Shown: positions 24,502 through 33,269 of the stretch, one piece after another
Position numbering within the stretch: position 1 is the stretch's first letter
Layout of the letters: each line of letters opens with the position of its first letter
Assembly: GCA_017472965.1 (NCBI GenBank)
Contig: JAFUNR010000007.1
Location: forward strand, 1-64,000
Source of the DNA: Oscillospiraceae bacterium
GTDB taxonomy: Bacteria; Bacillota; Clostridia; Oscillospirales; Ruminococcaceae
DNA: 64,000 nucleotides
Reading direction: 5' to 3'
Notes under the pieces: model-generated
Database searches by the model: none
Told to the model about the DNA's origin: nothing
The model's input: only the letters and a program-made list of their open reading frames with translations
Program-made: the position numbers and the translations under genes

Positions 24502-25479
24502 TTATCCTCTGACCGGGCCGCTGTGGGCAACGACAACGGCGTTGTCGATGCTGTATTTCAGCGCTTCGGCCAACGCCTTTTCGGAGCACTGCTCTGCCCA
24601 GACCATGCTGCCGCAGGTCTGGTTTGCATCGTACTGCGCCAGCGCCTGCTGCAGATCGATGGCTTCGATGGCAAGCGGTGTGCTGGAATGCATCGCCATG
24701 GTTTGGATCGCCTGCTGCAGATGGGTCTCCAGCCGCTTATCCAGCGTGGTCAGCAGCAGCGGGAAAGCGGCGATCACGCTTTCCACCGTCAGATTGCGGA
24801 TGCGCAGGCAGACCTGTGTGCGGAAGGCCTCCAGCGTTGCGGGCATTTTCTCTGTGCCGGAAACGCTGACCCACAGCCGGATGCGGGCACATTCCAGCTG
24901 TTCAACGGTTTCGTCAAGGCGCTGCTGTGCCGCAGCCGCCGCCGCAAAGGCCTGACGGGTCTGGCGTTCCAGTTCGGTTTTGGACTCAGCGGAAAAATAC
25001 GACCAGCTGATGACGAAGGCCATCATGGAGGTGATGATGGGCAGCACGCGCAGCAGCTGCTGCACCATGTAGCCGGGAAAAGCACCGGCAAGAAAAGCCT
25101 CGCTGCCGCCCTGCTGCCGGATCTCGGCGGTTTTGACCGTCCAGAAAATGTAAAATACCAGCAGCATGGCCGCACCGCTGACCGCCGTGCCGATGATGGC
25201 GCCGGTCTTATCGTTGGCGCGGTGACGAGTCTTGTCCGTCAGTCTGGAAAGGTTGAAGCCAAGGATGGTGGGGAAGCCCTCCAATGCAAAGCACAGGCTG
25301 AATGCATACCAGCGCACGCTGCTCAGAGGGATATCCGCAGCGGGCTGTGCCAGCGTGGCGAGCACATTGTAAAAATCCACCAGCGCCAGAAAGCCGATGG
25401 CGCTCCATGCCAGCAGGGTGCGCAGCCGGAAGCTGCCGGCTGCTTTCTTCTTTTGCAGGATCCCGGTATTTTTACGCAT
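24502..25479 (-). CDS. Polytopic membrane protein of the type VII island
   Basis: A 325-aa protein. The start at ATG 25479 overlaps the stop of the upstream gene by 8 bp; the frame stays open further upstream only inside that gene. About four hydrophobic segments lie in the first 180 residues (LLAWSAIGFLALVDFY, GAIIGTAVSGAAMLLVFYIF, VLPIITSMMAFVISW and an amphipathic FALEG region). A long helical domain follows (ELERQTRQAFAAAAAAQQRL). I recognise no family. It could take the place of the missing EssB or EsaA membrane components, but that is only position-based. Confidence 0.72.
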   Translation of the reverse strand: MRKNTGILQKKKAAGSFRLRTLLAWSAIGFLALVDFYNVLATLAQPAADIPLSSVRWYAFSLCFALEGFPTILGFNLSRLTDKTRHRANDKTGAIIGTAVSGAAMLLVFYIFWTVKTAEIRQQGGSEAFLAGAFPGYMVQQLLRVLPIITSMMAFVISWSYFSAESKTELERQTRQAFAAAAAAQQRLDETVEQLECARIRLWVSVSGTEKMPATLEAFRTQVCLRIRNLTVESVIAAFPLLLTTLDKRLETHLQQAIQTMAMHSSTPLAIEAIDLQQALAQYDANQTCGSMVWAEQCSEKALAEALKYSIDNAVVVAHSGPVRG

Positions 25480-25981
25480 GGACGATCTCCTTTTCTGCCG
25501 GTGCGGCAAGCGCATCCCAGCGGTCGGTGTTTTCTTCGGCGGCAAGCTCCTCATCGGTGGGCTGCACGGCGGCATCGTAGGCGTTGGCACGCACACGGCT
25601 GTAGACGGCGGCAAGATAACGGTATTCCTCCTGCGCACGGTCGGCAGCGGCGGCAGCGGTTTCCATCTGCACACTCAGACGGCACACCTCGTCCAGCTGC
25701 TTATAGCGATCGGCAAAGGCGGGCAGACGGTCGTTTTCCACCGCCTGCTGCAGCAGACCGGGCAGCAGGGCGCGGCCCGCCGCCGCGGTGCGGATCAGCG
25801 CCTGCAGGATCGTTTCGGCCTCGGCCTTGCCAAGCGGGTGTTCATCGGAACTGCGGCCGCGCAGGCTCTGCTCCAGCTGAGCATCCAGACGGGCGGTGAT
25901 CTTTGCGGCAAGCTTTTCCACAACGGCGGCCAGCGGATCGCCGCGCTGCGGCAGAAGCCGTGCAAGCATTTTTTTCTTCAT
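25472..25981 (-). CDS. Helical hypothetical protein of the type VII island
   Basis: A 169-aa mostly helical, Ala-rich protein with no signal peptide or membrane segment, of no recognised family. Amphipathic stretches (VEKLAAKITARLDAQLEQ, RAQEEYRYLAAVYSRVRA) suggest coiled-coil contacts. It begins 17 bp after its upstream neighbour and overlaps the membrane-protein gene, so all three are made together. Confidence 0.72.
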   Translation of the reverse strand: MKKKMLARLLPQRGDPLAAVVEKLAAKITARLDAQLEQSLRGRSSDEHPLGKAEAETILQALIRTAAAGRALLPGLLQQAVENDRLPAFADRYKQLDEVCRLSVQMETAAAAADRAQEEYRYLAAVYSRVRANAYDAAVQPTDEELAAEENTDRWDALAAPAEKEIVHA

Positions 25982-25998
25982 GGTATCTCCTCCTTTTT

Positions 25999-26712
25999 TC
26001 AGCTGCCGGCAGACTGCAGGTGAATGACCTCGCCTGCCGCCCGACCGGGATACAGTCGGTTTACGGACTTCCTTTCGGACAGGGGTTGGGCTTCTGCGGC
26101 CAGCTGCAGCAGCAGCTGCTGCCCCGGCACGGGGAGCTGCGCGGGGATCTCCACACCGCCGCCGCCGCGCAGCAGCGCCGCCTTATAATAGTGCAGCGCC
26201 AGATCCAGACGGTGCCGGGACAGCTGCAGGCGAACGACCTGTCTGCCCAGCAGCTGCTCCCGGTGGCGCAGCAGCCGGGCCGCCGCGTCCTCCAGTGTCT
26301 TTTCGGTTTCGGCCTGCTGCTTCTGCAGCGCCGCCAGACGCTTTGCATACATGGCTTCGATATGGGGTGCTGTCAGACCCTCCGCAGCCCGCGCCGCCTC
26401 GCTTTGCAGCAGCCGCCGCTCCTGTTCGTGCAGAAGCTTCTGCCGCTGCAGCTGCTCCGTCAGCTGCCGGGAATTTTCCAAAAGGCGGCTGACCGCTGCC
26501 GCAAAGGTGCCTGTGCGCAGACGCATTTTGCCCTGCGGCGTACCGTACACATACAGCACGGGCGCACGGGCCAATGCGTTTGCGGCGGCAAGCTGCGCCT
26601 CCTGACAAAGCAGTTCGATCCTTGCGCCGCAGCTTTCCTTTGTTTTTTTCGCATCGGTGCGGGCATATGCCAGCAGCCGAAGCTTCTGCCAGACCGTCAG
26701 TTTTCCAAACAT
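25999..26712 (-). CDS. Coiled-coil hypothetical protein of the type VII island
   Basis: A 237-aa protein. The start MFGKLTVWQKLRLL follows AAAGGAGG; the upstream frame covers the promoter. A short beta-like segment (APVLYVYGTPQGKMRL) is followed by a long charged coiled coil (about 85-190: LTEQLQRQKLLHEQERRLL, AALQKQQAETEKTLEDAA). There are no membrane segments. I recognise no family. It is the first gene of a three-gene unit with the helical and membrane proteins, driven by a boxed promoter. Confidence 0.75.
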   Translation of the reverse strand: MFGKLTVWQKLRLLAYARTDAKKTKESCGARIELLCQEAQLAAANALARAPVLYVYGTPQGKMRLRTGTFAAAVSRLLENSRQLTEQLQRQKLLHEQERRLLQSEAARAAEGLTAPHIEAMYAKRLAALQKQQAETEKTLEDAAARLLRHREQLLGRQVVRLQLSRHRLDLALHYYKAALLRGGGGVEIPAQLPVPGQQLLLQLAAEAQPLSERKSVNRLYPGRAAGEVIHLQSAGS

Positions 26713-26757
26713 ACCGTTTTCCTCCTTTTTTCTGCGTTTTTCAATGGGTCCACTATC

Positions 26758-26795
26758 ACTGTATATGCCCGCAAAAGCGGTTTTCGGGGAGGGAA
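26758..26795 (-). promoter_or_regulatory. Boxed promoter, coiled-coil/membrane-protein unit
   Basis: On the minus strand, TTCCCTCCC (26787-26795) lies exactly 23 nt upstream of TACAGT (26758-26763). The box sits in the loop of a GCGGTTTT/AAAACCGC inverted repeat, which may also terminate the upstream unit. Confidence 0.65.
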
Positions 26796-26910
26796 CGGAA
26801 AAAACCGCCGCATCCGGACGAAAAATGCCGGAGGCGGCGGTCTGGAAGGGAAGCATTCCTGCGGGATATGAAGTGTGGCTGCGCCGCACGATGCGCAGCG
26901 GGAGCACTGC

Positions 26911-28683
26911 TCACGGTGTATCCGGCTGCAGCAGGGCTTTGAAGCGGGTAAGCTCGTCGCCGTCCACATCGTAAAGGAAACCCTCGCCGGTAAAAAATGC
27001 CGCCGTACCGAACTGCTCCTTCAGCCAGGAAAGATCCATCTCGCTGAAGCATCCACGGCTGTTCTGGGCAAAGTGCACCACGTTATCCAGCACAAAAATA
27101 TACGGCACACGGCCCCCCAGCAGCAGCGGAGCCGCAGGCGAATGGGGGCGTACCTCCGCAAAGATCAGCAGCAGATCGTTTTCGGCGGCGGTCTGTGCCA
27201 GCGGCAGCAGCTGCGCGGCGGCCTCGGGATCCATACGGTCGGTCTGGATCACCGCCACGGTGAAGGGAGCGCGGTGCGGCTTTGCCGCACCGGGACCGGA
27301 CGGTGTTTGTGCCGCAGACTGCGCAAAGGGCTCCTGATCGAAAACCGGGGGCTCCTGCTGCACAAGGGACGCTGCACTCTGTCCGATAACGCCGGGGGCA
27401 GGCACCTCCGCTGTGAGCAGCGCCCCGAAATCAAAGCGGGGCAGCGCAGGGGCGGCAAAGCTCTGCAGCCGCGGTGCGGCAGGCGGTGCGGCAGACTGCG
27501 CGCCGTCGGGATCAAGCAGCTGCAGCAGCGCACCGAAATCCCGCACGCGGCGCGGCGCGGCAGTATTCTCAAACAGGGGCAAAAGCTCCTGCAGACCGGC
27601 ACGGCCGGTCTCGTAGAGGATGAATTCTGCGCCTTCGATGCCCAGCGCCCCATGCAGGATGCCGCGCAAAAGGTTGCTTTTGCCGGAGGACCGCTTGCCG
27701 GTGAGGGCGATCGCTCCCGCGCGGCGCAGGTCGATGCGCACCGGCTGCACCTTTTCATAATCCAGACCGGCGGTGAATGCCCCGGGGACATAAGACGCTT
27801 CGCTGCAGAAGGCCGGCCAGCTTTGCTGCGTCAGCTCGCCGGAGAGCACCTTCAGCTTCTGTACCGGATAGCGGATGCGGGCGGCAAGCTGCCCGCTCAG
27901 CCGCCGGAGAAATTCTTCCCGCTGCTGCGCCGGCGGCCACGGCTGATAGGCCTGAAACTCCACCGCCTGCCGCCCCAGCAGGGCAAGGCCGCGGCCGGGC
28001 AGGGGCAGCGGCTCGCGCACACGGTGCCCGAACAGATCCAGATATCCCTCTGCCGCGGTGAGGGAAAACGCGATGACACGGCGAAAGCCATGCCCCAGCA
28101 GCCGCTGCACGCCGCCTGCGGGGGAATCGGCGCTGACGATCAGGCTGATACCGGCGGCAATGCCCTCGCGGGCGATGCGGGTAAGCTCCTCGCGGTGTTT
28201 TTCGCTCTGGGGGTCATCGGCGGCATACAGTTTTTCCACACCCTCGATAACAAAGGTGATGTGTGCCGGCGCACCGGCTGCCGAAGCCCCCTGTTCTGCG
28301 GCGGGGCGGAATGTATCGGTCTCCTCACAATCGGCAAAGCGCCGGCCTGCCAGCTGCTTTCTGCCACTCTCCAGCTTGCGGATCAGCAGCCGGAAGATAC
28401 GGCGCACATTTTCCGTATCCGCGCCGTCGGTATAGGAGGCCACCAGCGGCAGCTGCGCCAGCGCGGCAAGCCGGCTGCCGAAGCTGAGGATATGGATCTC
28501 CTCGCGCCGGTCGGCCTGGCACAGGTGCAGCTGCAGCACCGCCTGCTCCAGCAGGGTGCGCTTGCCCTTGCCGAATTCGCCGAATACCGCAAGATGGGTG
28601 GTGTACAGATCGGCGGTGTATTCCGGCTGACGCTGGCGTGCGGTGTCGTCATACAGACCAAGACGAAGCTCACAGGTTTTCAT
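26911..28683 (-). CDS. EssC-type ATPase, C-terminal subunit (degenerate FtsK domains)
   Basis: A 590-aa protein whose start overlaps the end of the EssC-like gene by 14 bp. It corresponds to the second and third FtsK/SpoIIIE domains of EssC. Domain one has a degenerate Walker A, FGEFGKGKRTLLEQ (about 33-45). Domain two has LTGKRSSGKSNLLRG (about 323-336). A Pro/Ala/Gln-rich insertion follows (about 375-465). I see no good Walker B acid in either domain, so these may bind substrate rather than hydrolyse ATP, as proposed for the distal EssC domains. The genes are separate here, whereas Firmicute EssC is normally one chain. Confidence 0.8.
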   Translation of the reverse strand: MKTCELRLGLYDDTARQRQPEYTADLYTTHLAVFGEFGKGKRTLLEQAVLQLHLCQADRREEIHILSFGSRLAALAQLPLVASYTDGADTENVRRIFRLLIRKLESGRKQLAGRRFADCEETDTFRPAAEQGASAAGAPAHITFVIEGVEKLYAADDPQSEKHREELTRIAREGIAAGISLIVSADSPAGGVQRLLGHGFRRVIAFSLTAAEGYLDLFGHRVREPLPLPGRGLALLGRQAVEFQAYQPWPPAQQREEFLRRLSGQLAARIRYPVQKLKVLSGELTQQSWPAFCSEASYVPGAFTAGLDYEKVQPVRIDLRRAGAIALTGKRSSGKSNLLRGILHGALGIEGAEFILYETGRAGLQELLPLFENTAAPRRVRDFGALLQLLDPDGAQSAAPPAAPRLQSFAAPALPRFDFGALLTAEVPAPGVIGQSAASLVQQEPPVFDQEPFAQSAAQTPSGPGAAKPHRAPFTVAVIQTDRMDPEAAAQLLPLAQTAAENDLLLIFAEVRPHSPAAPLLLGGRVPYIFVLDNVVHFAQNSRGCFSEMDLSWLKEQFGTAAFFTGEGFLYDVDGDELTRFKALLQPDTP

Positions 28684-31600
28684 GCTCAGGTTCTCCTTTC
28701 ATCTCCGGGATACACATATCATACGGGAACAAAAGCTCTGCCGGCAGGGGGGGAAGGCAGACGGGCCGCGGCGGTGCGATGCGTTTTTCGCTCAGCGCCT
28801 GCTCATAGCAGCGGGTGATCTGCTGCACCGCCAGCTGCAGCTGGGTGGTATCGTCCGCAGCGGCGCAGCCCTCGGTACGGGAATCGTAAAAGGGCTCATG
28901 GGCCCCGGCGCGGCGCAGCCGGCTCAGGCGCACCGGCTCCTGCGAATTGGGCAGCCAGCTGCCGCCGGTATACGCCGACTGGAAGGCATCGAACCGGCCG
29001 TTGACCGTGCGCAGAAAGCAGCGTCCGCGGCCGGGCATGGCCGGAGATGCGGCGGCCTCTGTGCCCACCATGGCTCTGGAAACGGATGCATCCGTCATCT
29101 TCAGCGCCAGATAGATGTGAGTATTGGTTTTGGTCTCCTCGCTCATGGCAGCGGTCACGTTCTGGCTGACCATGACCATACGGATGCCCAGGCTGCGGGC
29201 GGTGCGGGCCAGCGCATCGATCAGGCCCTTGAAATTTATATCCGTTTCCGAAGTGAGCTTCAGAAGCTCGGTGAACTCATCGATGACCAGCACCAGATAG
29301 GGCATCCGCTGCCCGGCATCCACCGCGGCATTGTATTCGATGATATCCTTGACCCCTGCCCGCTTGAAGGCTTCCTCGCGGCGGGAGATCTCGGCGGTGA
29401 CCGCCTGTTCAAAGCGGGAGAGCAGGTAAAGGGGATTTTCACCGCCCGCGCCGGAAAGATTATCGATGCTGCCCACACAGTGCGGCAGGCCGCGCAGCCG
29501 CTCGGAGAAGCCGCCGCCCTTCAGATCCAGAATGACAAGATTCAGCTGCGAAGGGTCGTACAGCAGACAAAGGCACAGCAGCCATGCAAGCATCAATTCA
29601 CTCTTGCCGCTGCCTGTGGTGCCTGCACAGGCGGTATGTACACCATCCGTATGCAGATCCAGAAAAACGGCGGCGGCCTCATCCAGCGGGCCCTTTGCCG
29701 CCTGCCGCAGACCGACGGGAGCGCGCAGCGAGACATCCGGATCGTGGCGGCCCCAGTTCTCCCTGATGAAGGCGCAGAGCTTTTCCTCCATCAGGCAGCG
29801 CAGCTGCGCGGCATCCCTGCCGGCGAGCTCCTGCTCCCCGGGCTGCAGACCAAGCACATCGTAAAGCGAAACGGTTTTGGGGATGGAGCCGCTTTGCGCC
29901 ACACGGTAGTAATACAGCGCCGAGAGCATCCGGAAGCCCGCCGCAAGCTGCTCTTTTTGCGCGGCACGGTCGGGACGGAAAGCATAACGCTCCTGCGCGG
30001 CTTCCAGCGTATAGGGCTGCACCTGCGGCTGGTAGCCCACCGGCGCATTCGTGCCCAGCGTACGGGTGTGGGGGACCAGATAAAACCGGTAACCGGCAGG
30101 ATCGCTGCCGGGGTCGGCTGCTGCAGGCTGTGCCAGCAGGGTGCGCTGGCAGAAGGCCGGCAGGTGATCGGCATGCCGCTTGAAGAAAACAAAGCTGACG
30201 CCGCCGTTTTCAGGCTGCTTTCCGTCTGCGGACGGGGCGGGCAGCCGGCGGGAAAGCGGATGGTTATCAAAATTGAAGGCTTCCTCCACAAGCACCACCA
30301 CATGGGGCAGCGCGGCGGCCTTTGCCCGGCTGCGTTCCTCCAGCAGCTTGTCCAGACGATCCATCACGGCAGCGGCCTCCTCGGCGCTGAATGCATTTTG
30401 AGCAAGGCCCTCAAACAGTTCGTGGAAATGGGGCAGATGCTTGAACAGCTCCATGCGCCGCTGCTGCTGCACATAGTCGCCGGAAGGCAGCAGACAGATA
30501 AGCTGCAGCTGCTCGGGGCTGTGCCAGAACGCCAGCTGAAAGATCATATCGGTAAGAAACGGCTCAAAGGTGAGCGGCTCGGGCAGCACCACGCCGAAGC
30601 AGCTGTCCTTTGCCAGCTCCACATGCACGGGGGCGTTGTCCAGCCAGCGGAAGCGGGCGGCGATATCGGCGGGCAGATCGGTGAGATACCCGTCGCGGCT
30701 GCCCTTTTGCTCCGGCATCACGATGCGGAAGGGGGCGTTCTTTTTGCATTCAAGATTCTTGTAGCCCACGGCGGCAAAGACCGGATTGCTCTTTGCACCT
30801 TCGATGGGCAGCGTGTTTTCCACCAGCTGCGAGCCGGGCACCGTGGTGCCGATACGCACCGAAAGAAACTGGGGGTGAGAAGCGCTGCGGCTGAAGATCT
30901 CGCCGCTGACAGCGGCTGCCTTTTCCAGCAGGCTGCCGGGGCAGGACTGCTCATCCTCTTTTTTGCGCCATACTTTTTTGGCAGCGGGGGAGGCACTGCA
31001 CACCGGCGGAAACAGCCGGTTCAGCAGCTGTTCATCCTGCTCCTTGCGGCCGCGGATATAGGTCACGGTACGCTCGATATATGCCTCGTACCGCTGCTTC
31101 CATTCCGCCAGCTGTTTTTTGAAAGCCGCGGCGCGCACGAACATATTGATGACGGCAGTCACCAGCGTGACGGCGCCCATCAGACCATAGCTGAGGAAGG
31201 AGCCGCTGCCGCCGGTACTCACGCGCACAGCCAGCATCATCACCAGCATCAGCAGCGGGGAAAGCAGCCCCAGCAGCGAACCGGTACTTTTTTTGGGCGG
31301 ATCACCGGCAGGATTGACGGTGAATTTATCCTGTGCAAAGACATAGACGGGGGTCTCGCTGATCTTATAAAGAGGGAATTGCCCGGCAAAGGCAGGATTC
31401 AGCGCATCGGAAGCGACGATATGGGGTTCTTCGCCGTTTTTGCCGCAGTAAAAATGGATGCTGCTGCCGCCCACCAGCCCAAGCTGGCGCAGAGTTTTTT
31501 CGCCGTGACCGGCGTGCAGCCACAGCTGCAGGCCATCGGCAAGGCAAACCGGCGCAGCAGGATCGGTCAGCCCGCCCTGACGGACAAAGCCGGCATCGAT

Positions 31601-32089
31601 GTGGGGCTGCTGCGGTCTGCCGAAAGCAGAGGAGCACAGCTCCTGTTCACGCCCGGCGGGAAGCGGCTGCGCATAAAAGCCGCGCAGAGTCTCCAGCATG
31701 ACAGCAAGGCTGGCGGTCACGGCTTCCTGCTCGGAGGCCGGACGGACGGGGGTGCACTGCAGCGGGGTCTCGGCAGCAGGCTCGCGGCTGTCGGTGCGCT
31801 GCACGGTCAGACCGTCCAGAAACGCCTGCATCTGCTGTGCATCCAGCTGCACGGCAGCGGACAGAGAAAGCTGCTTTTCGGCGGGGATGCCGGCGGCGCT
31901 CTGCAGACCCTTGAGCGCGCCGTGCAGCAGCTGCTCCAGCGTGATATCCCATTCGGCCAGCAGATCCAGCGCGTAGTGGGCACGGTCATGCTCGCCGGCG
32001 GCGGTGGTGGTTTCCTCCAGCATGAAATTCAGCGAAAGGGAAATGGTGCCGCTGTCGATGACGGAGAGAAGCTGATCCTGTTTTGCCAT
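28670..32089 (-). CDS. essC: EssC-type FtsK/SpoIIIE ATPase of type VII secretion
   Basis: A 1139-aa membrane ATPase, the motor of type VII secretion. The N-terminal 260 residues include a possible ubiquitin-like segment (LQLWLHAGHGEKTLRQLGL); I see no clear FHA domain. Two membrane segments lie at about 268-320 (LLGLLSPLLMLVMMLAV; GLMGAVTLVTAVINMFV). The FtsK domain has Walker A GTTGSGKSELML (about 822-833), LNLVILDLKGGGFSERL, Walker B YLVLVIDEFTEL, and VSQNVTAAM. About 340 residues shorter than one-chain EssC; the remaining domains are in the overlapping downstream gene. Confidence 0.9.
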   Translation of the reverse strand: MAKQDQLLSVIDSGTISLSLNFMLEETTTAAGEHDRAHYALDLLAEWDITLEQLLHGALKGLQSAAGIPAEKQLSLSAAVQLDAQQMQAFLDGLTVQRTDSREPAAETPLQCTPVRPASEQEAVTASLAVMLETLRGFYAQPLPAGREQELCSSAFGRPQQPHIDAGFVRQGGLTDPAAPVCLADGLQLWLHAGHGEKTLRQLGLVGGSSIHFYCGKNGEEPHIVASDALNPAFAGQFPLYKISETPVYVFAQDKFTVNPAGDPPKKSTGSLLGLLSPLLMLVMMLAVRVSTGGSGSFLSYGLMGAVTLVTAVINMFVRAAAFKKQLAEWKQRYEAYIERTVTYIRGRKEQDEQLLNRLFPPVCSASPAAKKVWRKKEDEQSCPGSLLEKAAAVSGEIFSRSASHPQFLSVRIGTTVPGSQLVENTLPIEGAKSNPVFAAVGYKNLECKKNAPFRIVMPEQKGSRDGYLTDLPADIAARFRWLDNAPVHVELAKDSCFGVVLPEPLTFEPFLTDMIFQLAFWHSPEQLQLICLLPSGDYVQQQRRMELFKHLPHFHELFEGLAQNAFSAEEAAAVMDRLDKLLEERSRAKAAALPHVVVLVEEAFNFDNHPLSRRLPAPSADGKQPENGGVSFVFFKRHADHLPAFCQRTLLAQPAAADPGSDPAGYRFYLVPHTRTLGTNAPVGYQPQVQPYTLEAAQERYAFRPDRAAQKEQLAAGFRMLSALYYYRVAQSGSIPKTVSLYDVLGLQPGEQELAGRDAAQLRCLMEEKLCAFIRENWGRHDPDVSLRAPVGLRQAAKGPLDEAAAVFLDLHTDGVHTACAGTTGSGKSELMLAWLLCLCLLYDPSQLNLVILDLKGGGFSERLRGLPHCVGSIDNLSGAGGENPLYLLSRFEQAVTAEISRREEAFKRAGVKDIIEYNAAVDAGQRMPYLVLVIDEFTELLKLTSETDINFKGLIDALARTARSLGIRMVMVSQNVTAAMSEETKTNTHIYLALKMTDASVSRAMVGTEAAASPAMPGRGRCFLRTVNGRFDAFQSAYTGGSWLPNSQEPVRLSRLRRAGAHEPFYDSRTEGCAAADDTTQLQLAVQQITRCYEQALSEKRIAPPRPVCLPPLPAELLFPYDMCIPEMKGEPEHENL

Positions 32090-32158
32090 GGCGGTGTACT
32101 CCTTTATCTATCGATCGTTCCCGTGCGGCAGAACCGTGGCAGGAAAGCTGCTGACGGC

Positions 32159-32926
32159 CTACCGGCGGATATTTACGGTAAAAAGAGGCGGTTTTTTCAC
32201 ACAGCGTACCGCCTGCAAACGGATGGGCGCGGCGAGGTGCGGTGCGGCAATGTACGGCGGTGCGGTATGCCGCAAAGCCGCGGCGGACGGCAGAGCCACG
32301 GCGGGCGGCTGTACGCAGACAGCGCCATTCATGTGCAGCGGTGCAGCGGACGGCTGTGTGCGGGCAGGGCGGAGCACCGGGACGGCGGCGCTGTTTTTCA
32401 TATGCAGGGCGGCGGGCCTGTGCGCCGGGGCGGCCGGTGTGCGGACAGGCTGCGGCAAAGGAGCGCGGCCCATCCGCAGCGCGGCTGGTGCGGCGGACGC
32501 CGTCACCGTCTGCGGCAGCGGCGGAGATGCAGCCTGCAGCCGCATCGCAGGCAGTGCGGGCTGCGGCAGACCGTGAGCAGCCGTGCCGCCGTACTTTACC
32601 TGCACAGGCACAGGCACAGCCGGCAGTGCGGGCAGACACACGGCACTGTGCGCCGGGACGGCTGGCTCCACCGGCCGGAAAACGGGCGGGGCGGCAAGCC
32701 GGACACCGGCGGACAGCGCCTTTCCCTGTATGCGGGACTGCACCGCACAGGGCTGCAACTCGCAGGGCTGCAGCCCGCATTTCTGTGCCGCGCCGGGGCG
32801 GTTTTCGGCGGGACGGGCGCGGAGCTCCTCCAGCACAAGCAGCCGCACCAGCGTCATGGCCTGTCCGAATTCTTCGGGCGCAGCGCTCTGCAGCTGGTCC
32901 GGTACGGATCTTTTCTTTTCAGACAC
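32159..32926 (-). CDS. Pro/Ala-rich protein of the type VII island
   Basis: A 255-aa protein from GTG 32926, supported by AAGGAGG. After a short helical start (DQLQSAAPEEFGQAMTLVRLLVLEEL) it is almost wholly Pro, Ala, Val, Leu and Gln with scattered His, Arg and Cys, so it is low-complexity and probably disordered. The helical N-terminus may dock on a partner, with the tail as a flexible linker or secreted stalk. It ends in TAG, rare as a stop here. An overlapping frame on the other strand is equally long, so the call relies on the ribosome site and operon position. Confidence 0.6.
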   Translation of the reverse strand: MSEKKRSVPDQLQSAAPEEFGQAMTLVRLLVLEELRARPAENRPGAAQKCGLQPCELQPCAVQSRIQGKALSAGVRLAAPPVFRPVEPAVPAHSAVCLPALPAVPVPVQVKYGGTAAHGLPQPALPAMRLQAASPPLPQTVTASAAPAALRMGRAPLPQPVRTPAAPAHRPAALHMKNSAAVPVLRPARTQPSAAPLHMNGAVCVQPPAVALPSAAALRHTAPPYIAAPHLAAPIRLQAVRCVKKPPLFTVNIRR

Positions 32927-32960
32927 GGGGATCCCTCCTTCTTCTGTGCCGGCCGGGGCA

Positions 32961-33266
32961 TCAGACCCTGATGCGGCTGTTGAGCCTTCTGTATTCATCA
33001 AACACAGGGACATAGGCATTTTTGGCGCTGCGCAGGGTCTGTGCAATATGGCCCAGCAGCAGAGCCATATCGTTCATCGGGCCAAGCAGCAGCTCCTCGG
33101 TGCTGCTGACCAGCTTACGGCCGGCGGGGGTATCAAAGCCGGCGGAAAGCTGCTGCAGCAGCGCATCGATCTCCGTTTTCATTGCAGCGGCATCGGCAGA
33201 GATCTCATCCAGCGTTTTGCCGGCTTTGTTCAGGTTCTCATCGCTGAGAAAAATATCTTTCTTCAT
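32961..33266 (-). CDS. WXG100-like protein D
   Basis: A 101-aa helical-hairpin protein between the TPR gene (3 bp upstream) and the Pro/Ala-rich gene. Helix 1 is LDEISADAAAMKTEIDALLQQL, the turn GFDTPAGRKLV stands where WXG would be, and helix 2 is NDMALLLGHIAQTLRSAK. Size, position and turn fit the WXG100/ESAT-6 superfamily with Trp replaced by Phe or lost. It is probably a structural partner or substrate of the EssC motor encoded in the same transcript. Confidence 0.8.
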   Translation of the reverse strand: MKKDIFLSDENLNKAGKTLDEISADAAAMKTEIDALLQQLSAGFDTPAGRKLVSSTEELLLGPMNDMALLLGHIAQTLRSAKNAYVPVFDEYRRLNSRIRV

Positions 33267-33269
33267 TCC

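Noticed and set aside
28670-32089. An FHA domain in the EssC-like protein that could read the kinase's marks
   Set aside because: No FHA signature (GR, SxxH, N spacing) could be seen in the N-terminal 260 residues.
28643-32971. Very long open frames opposite real genes (for example plus strand here, minus strand 12309-14999 and 48483-52604, plus strand 57126-59483)
   Set aside because: They lie antisense to genes with clear domains and operon structure. High GC and codon bias make the opposite strand open. Their translations are low-complexity and match no family.
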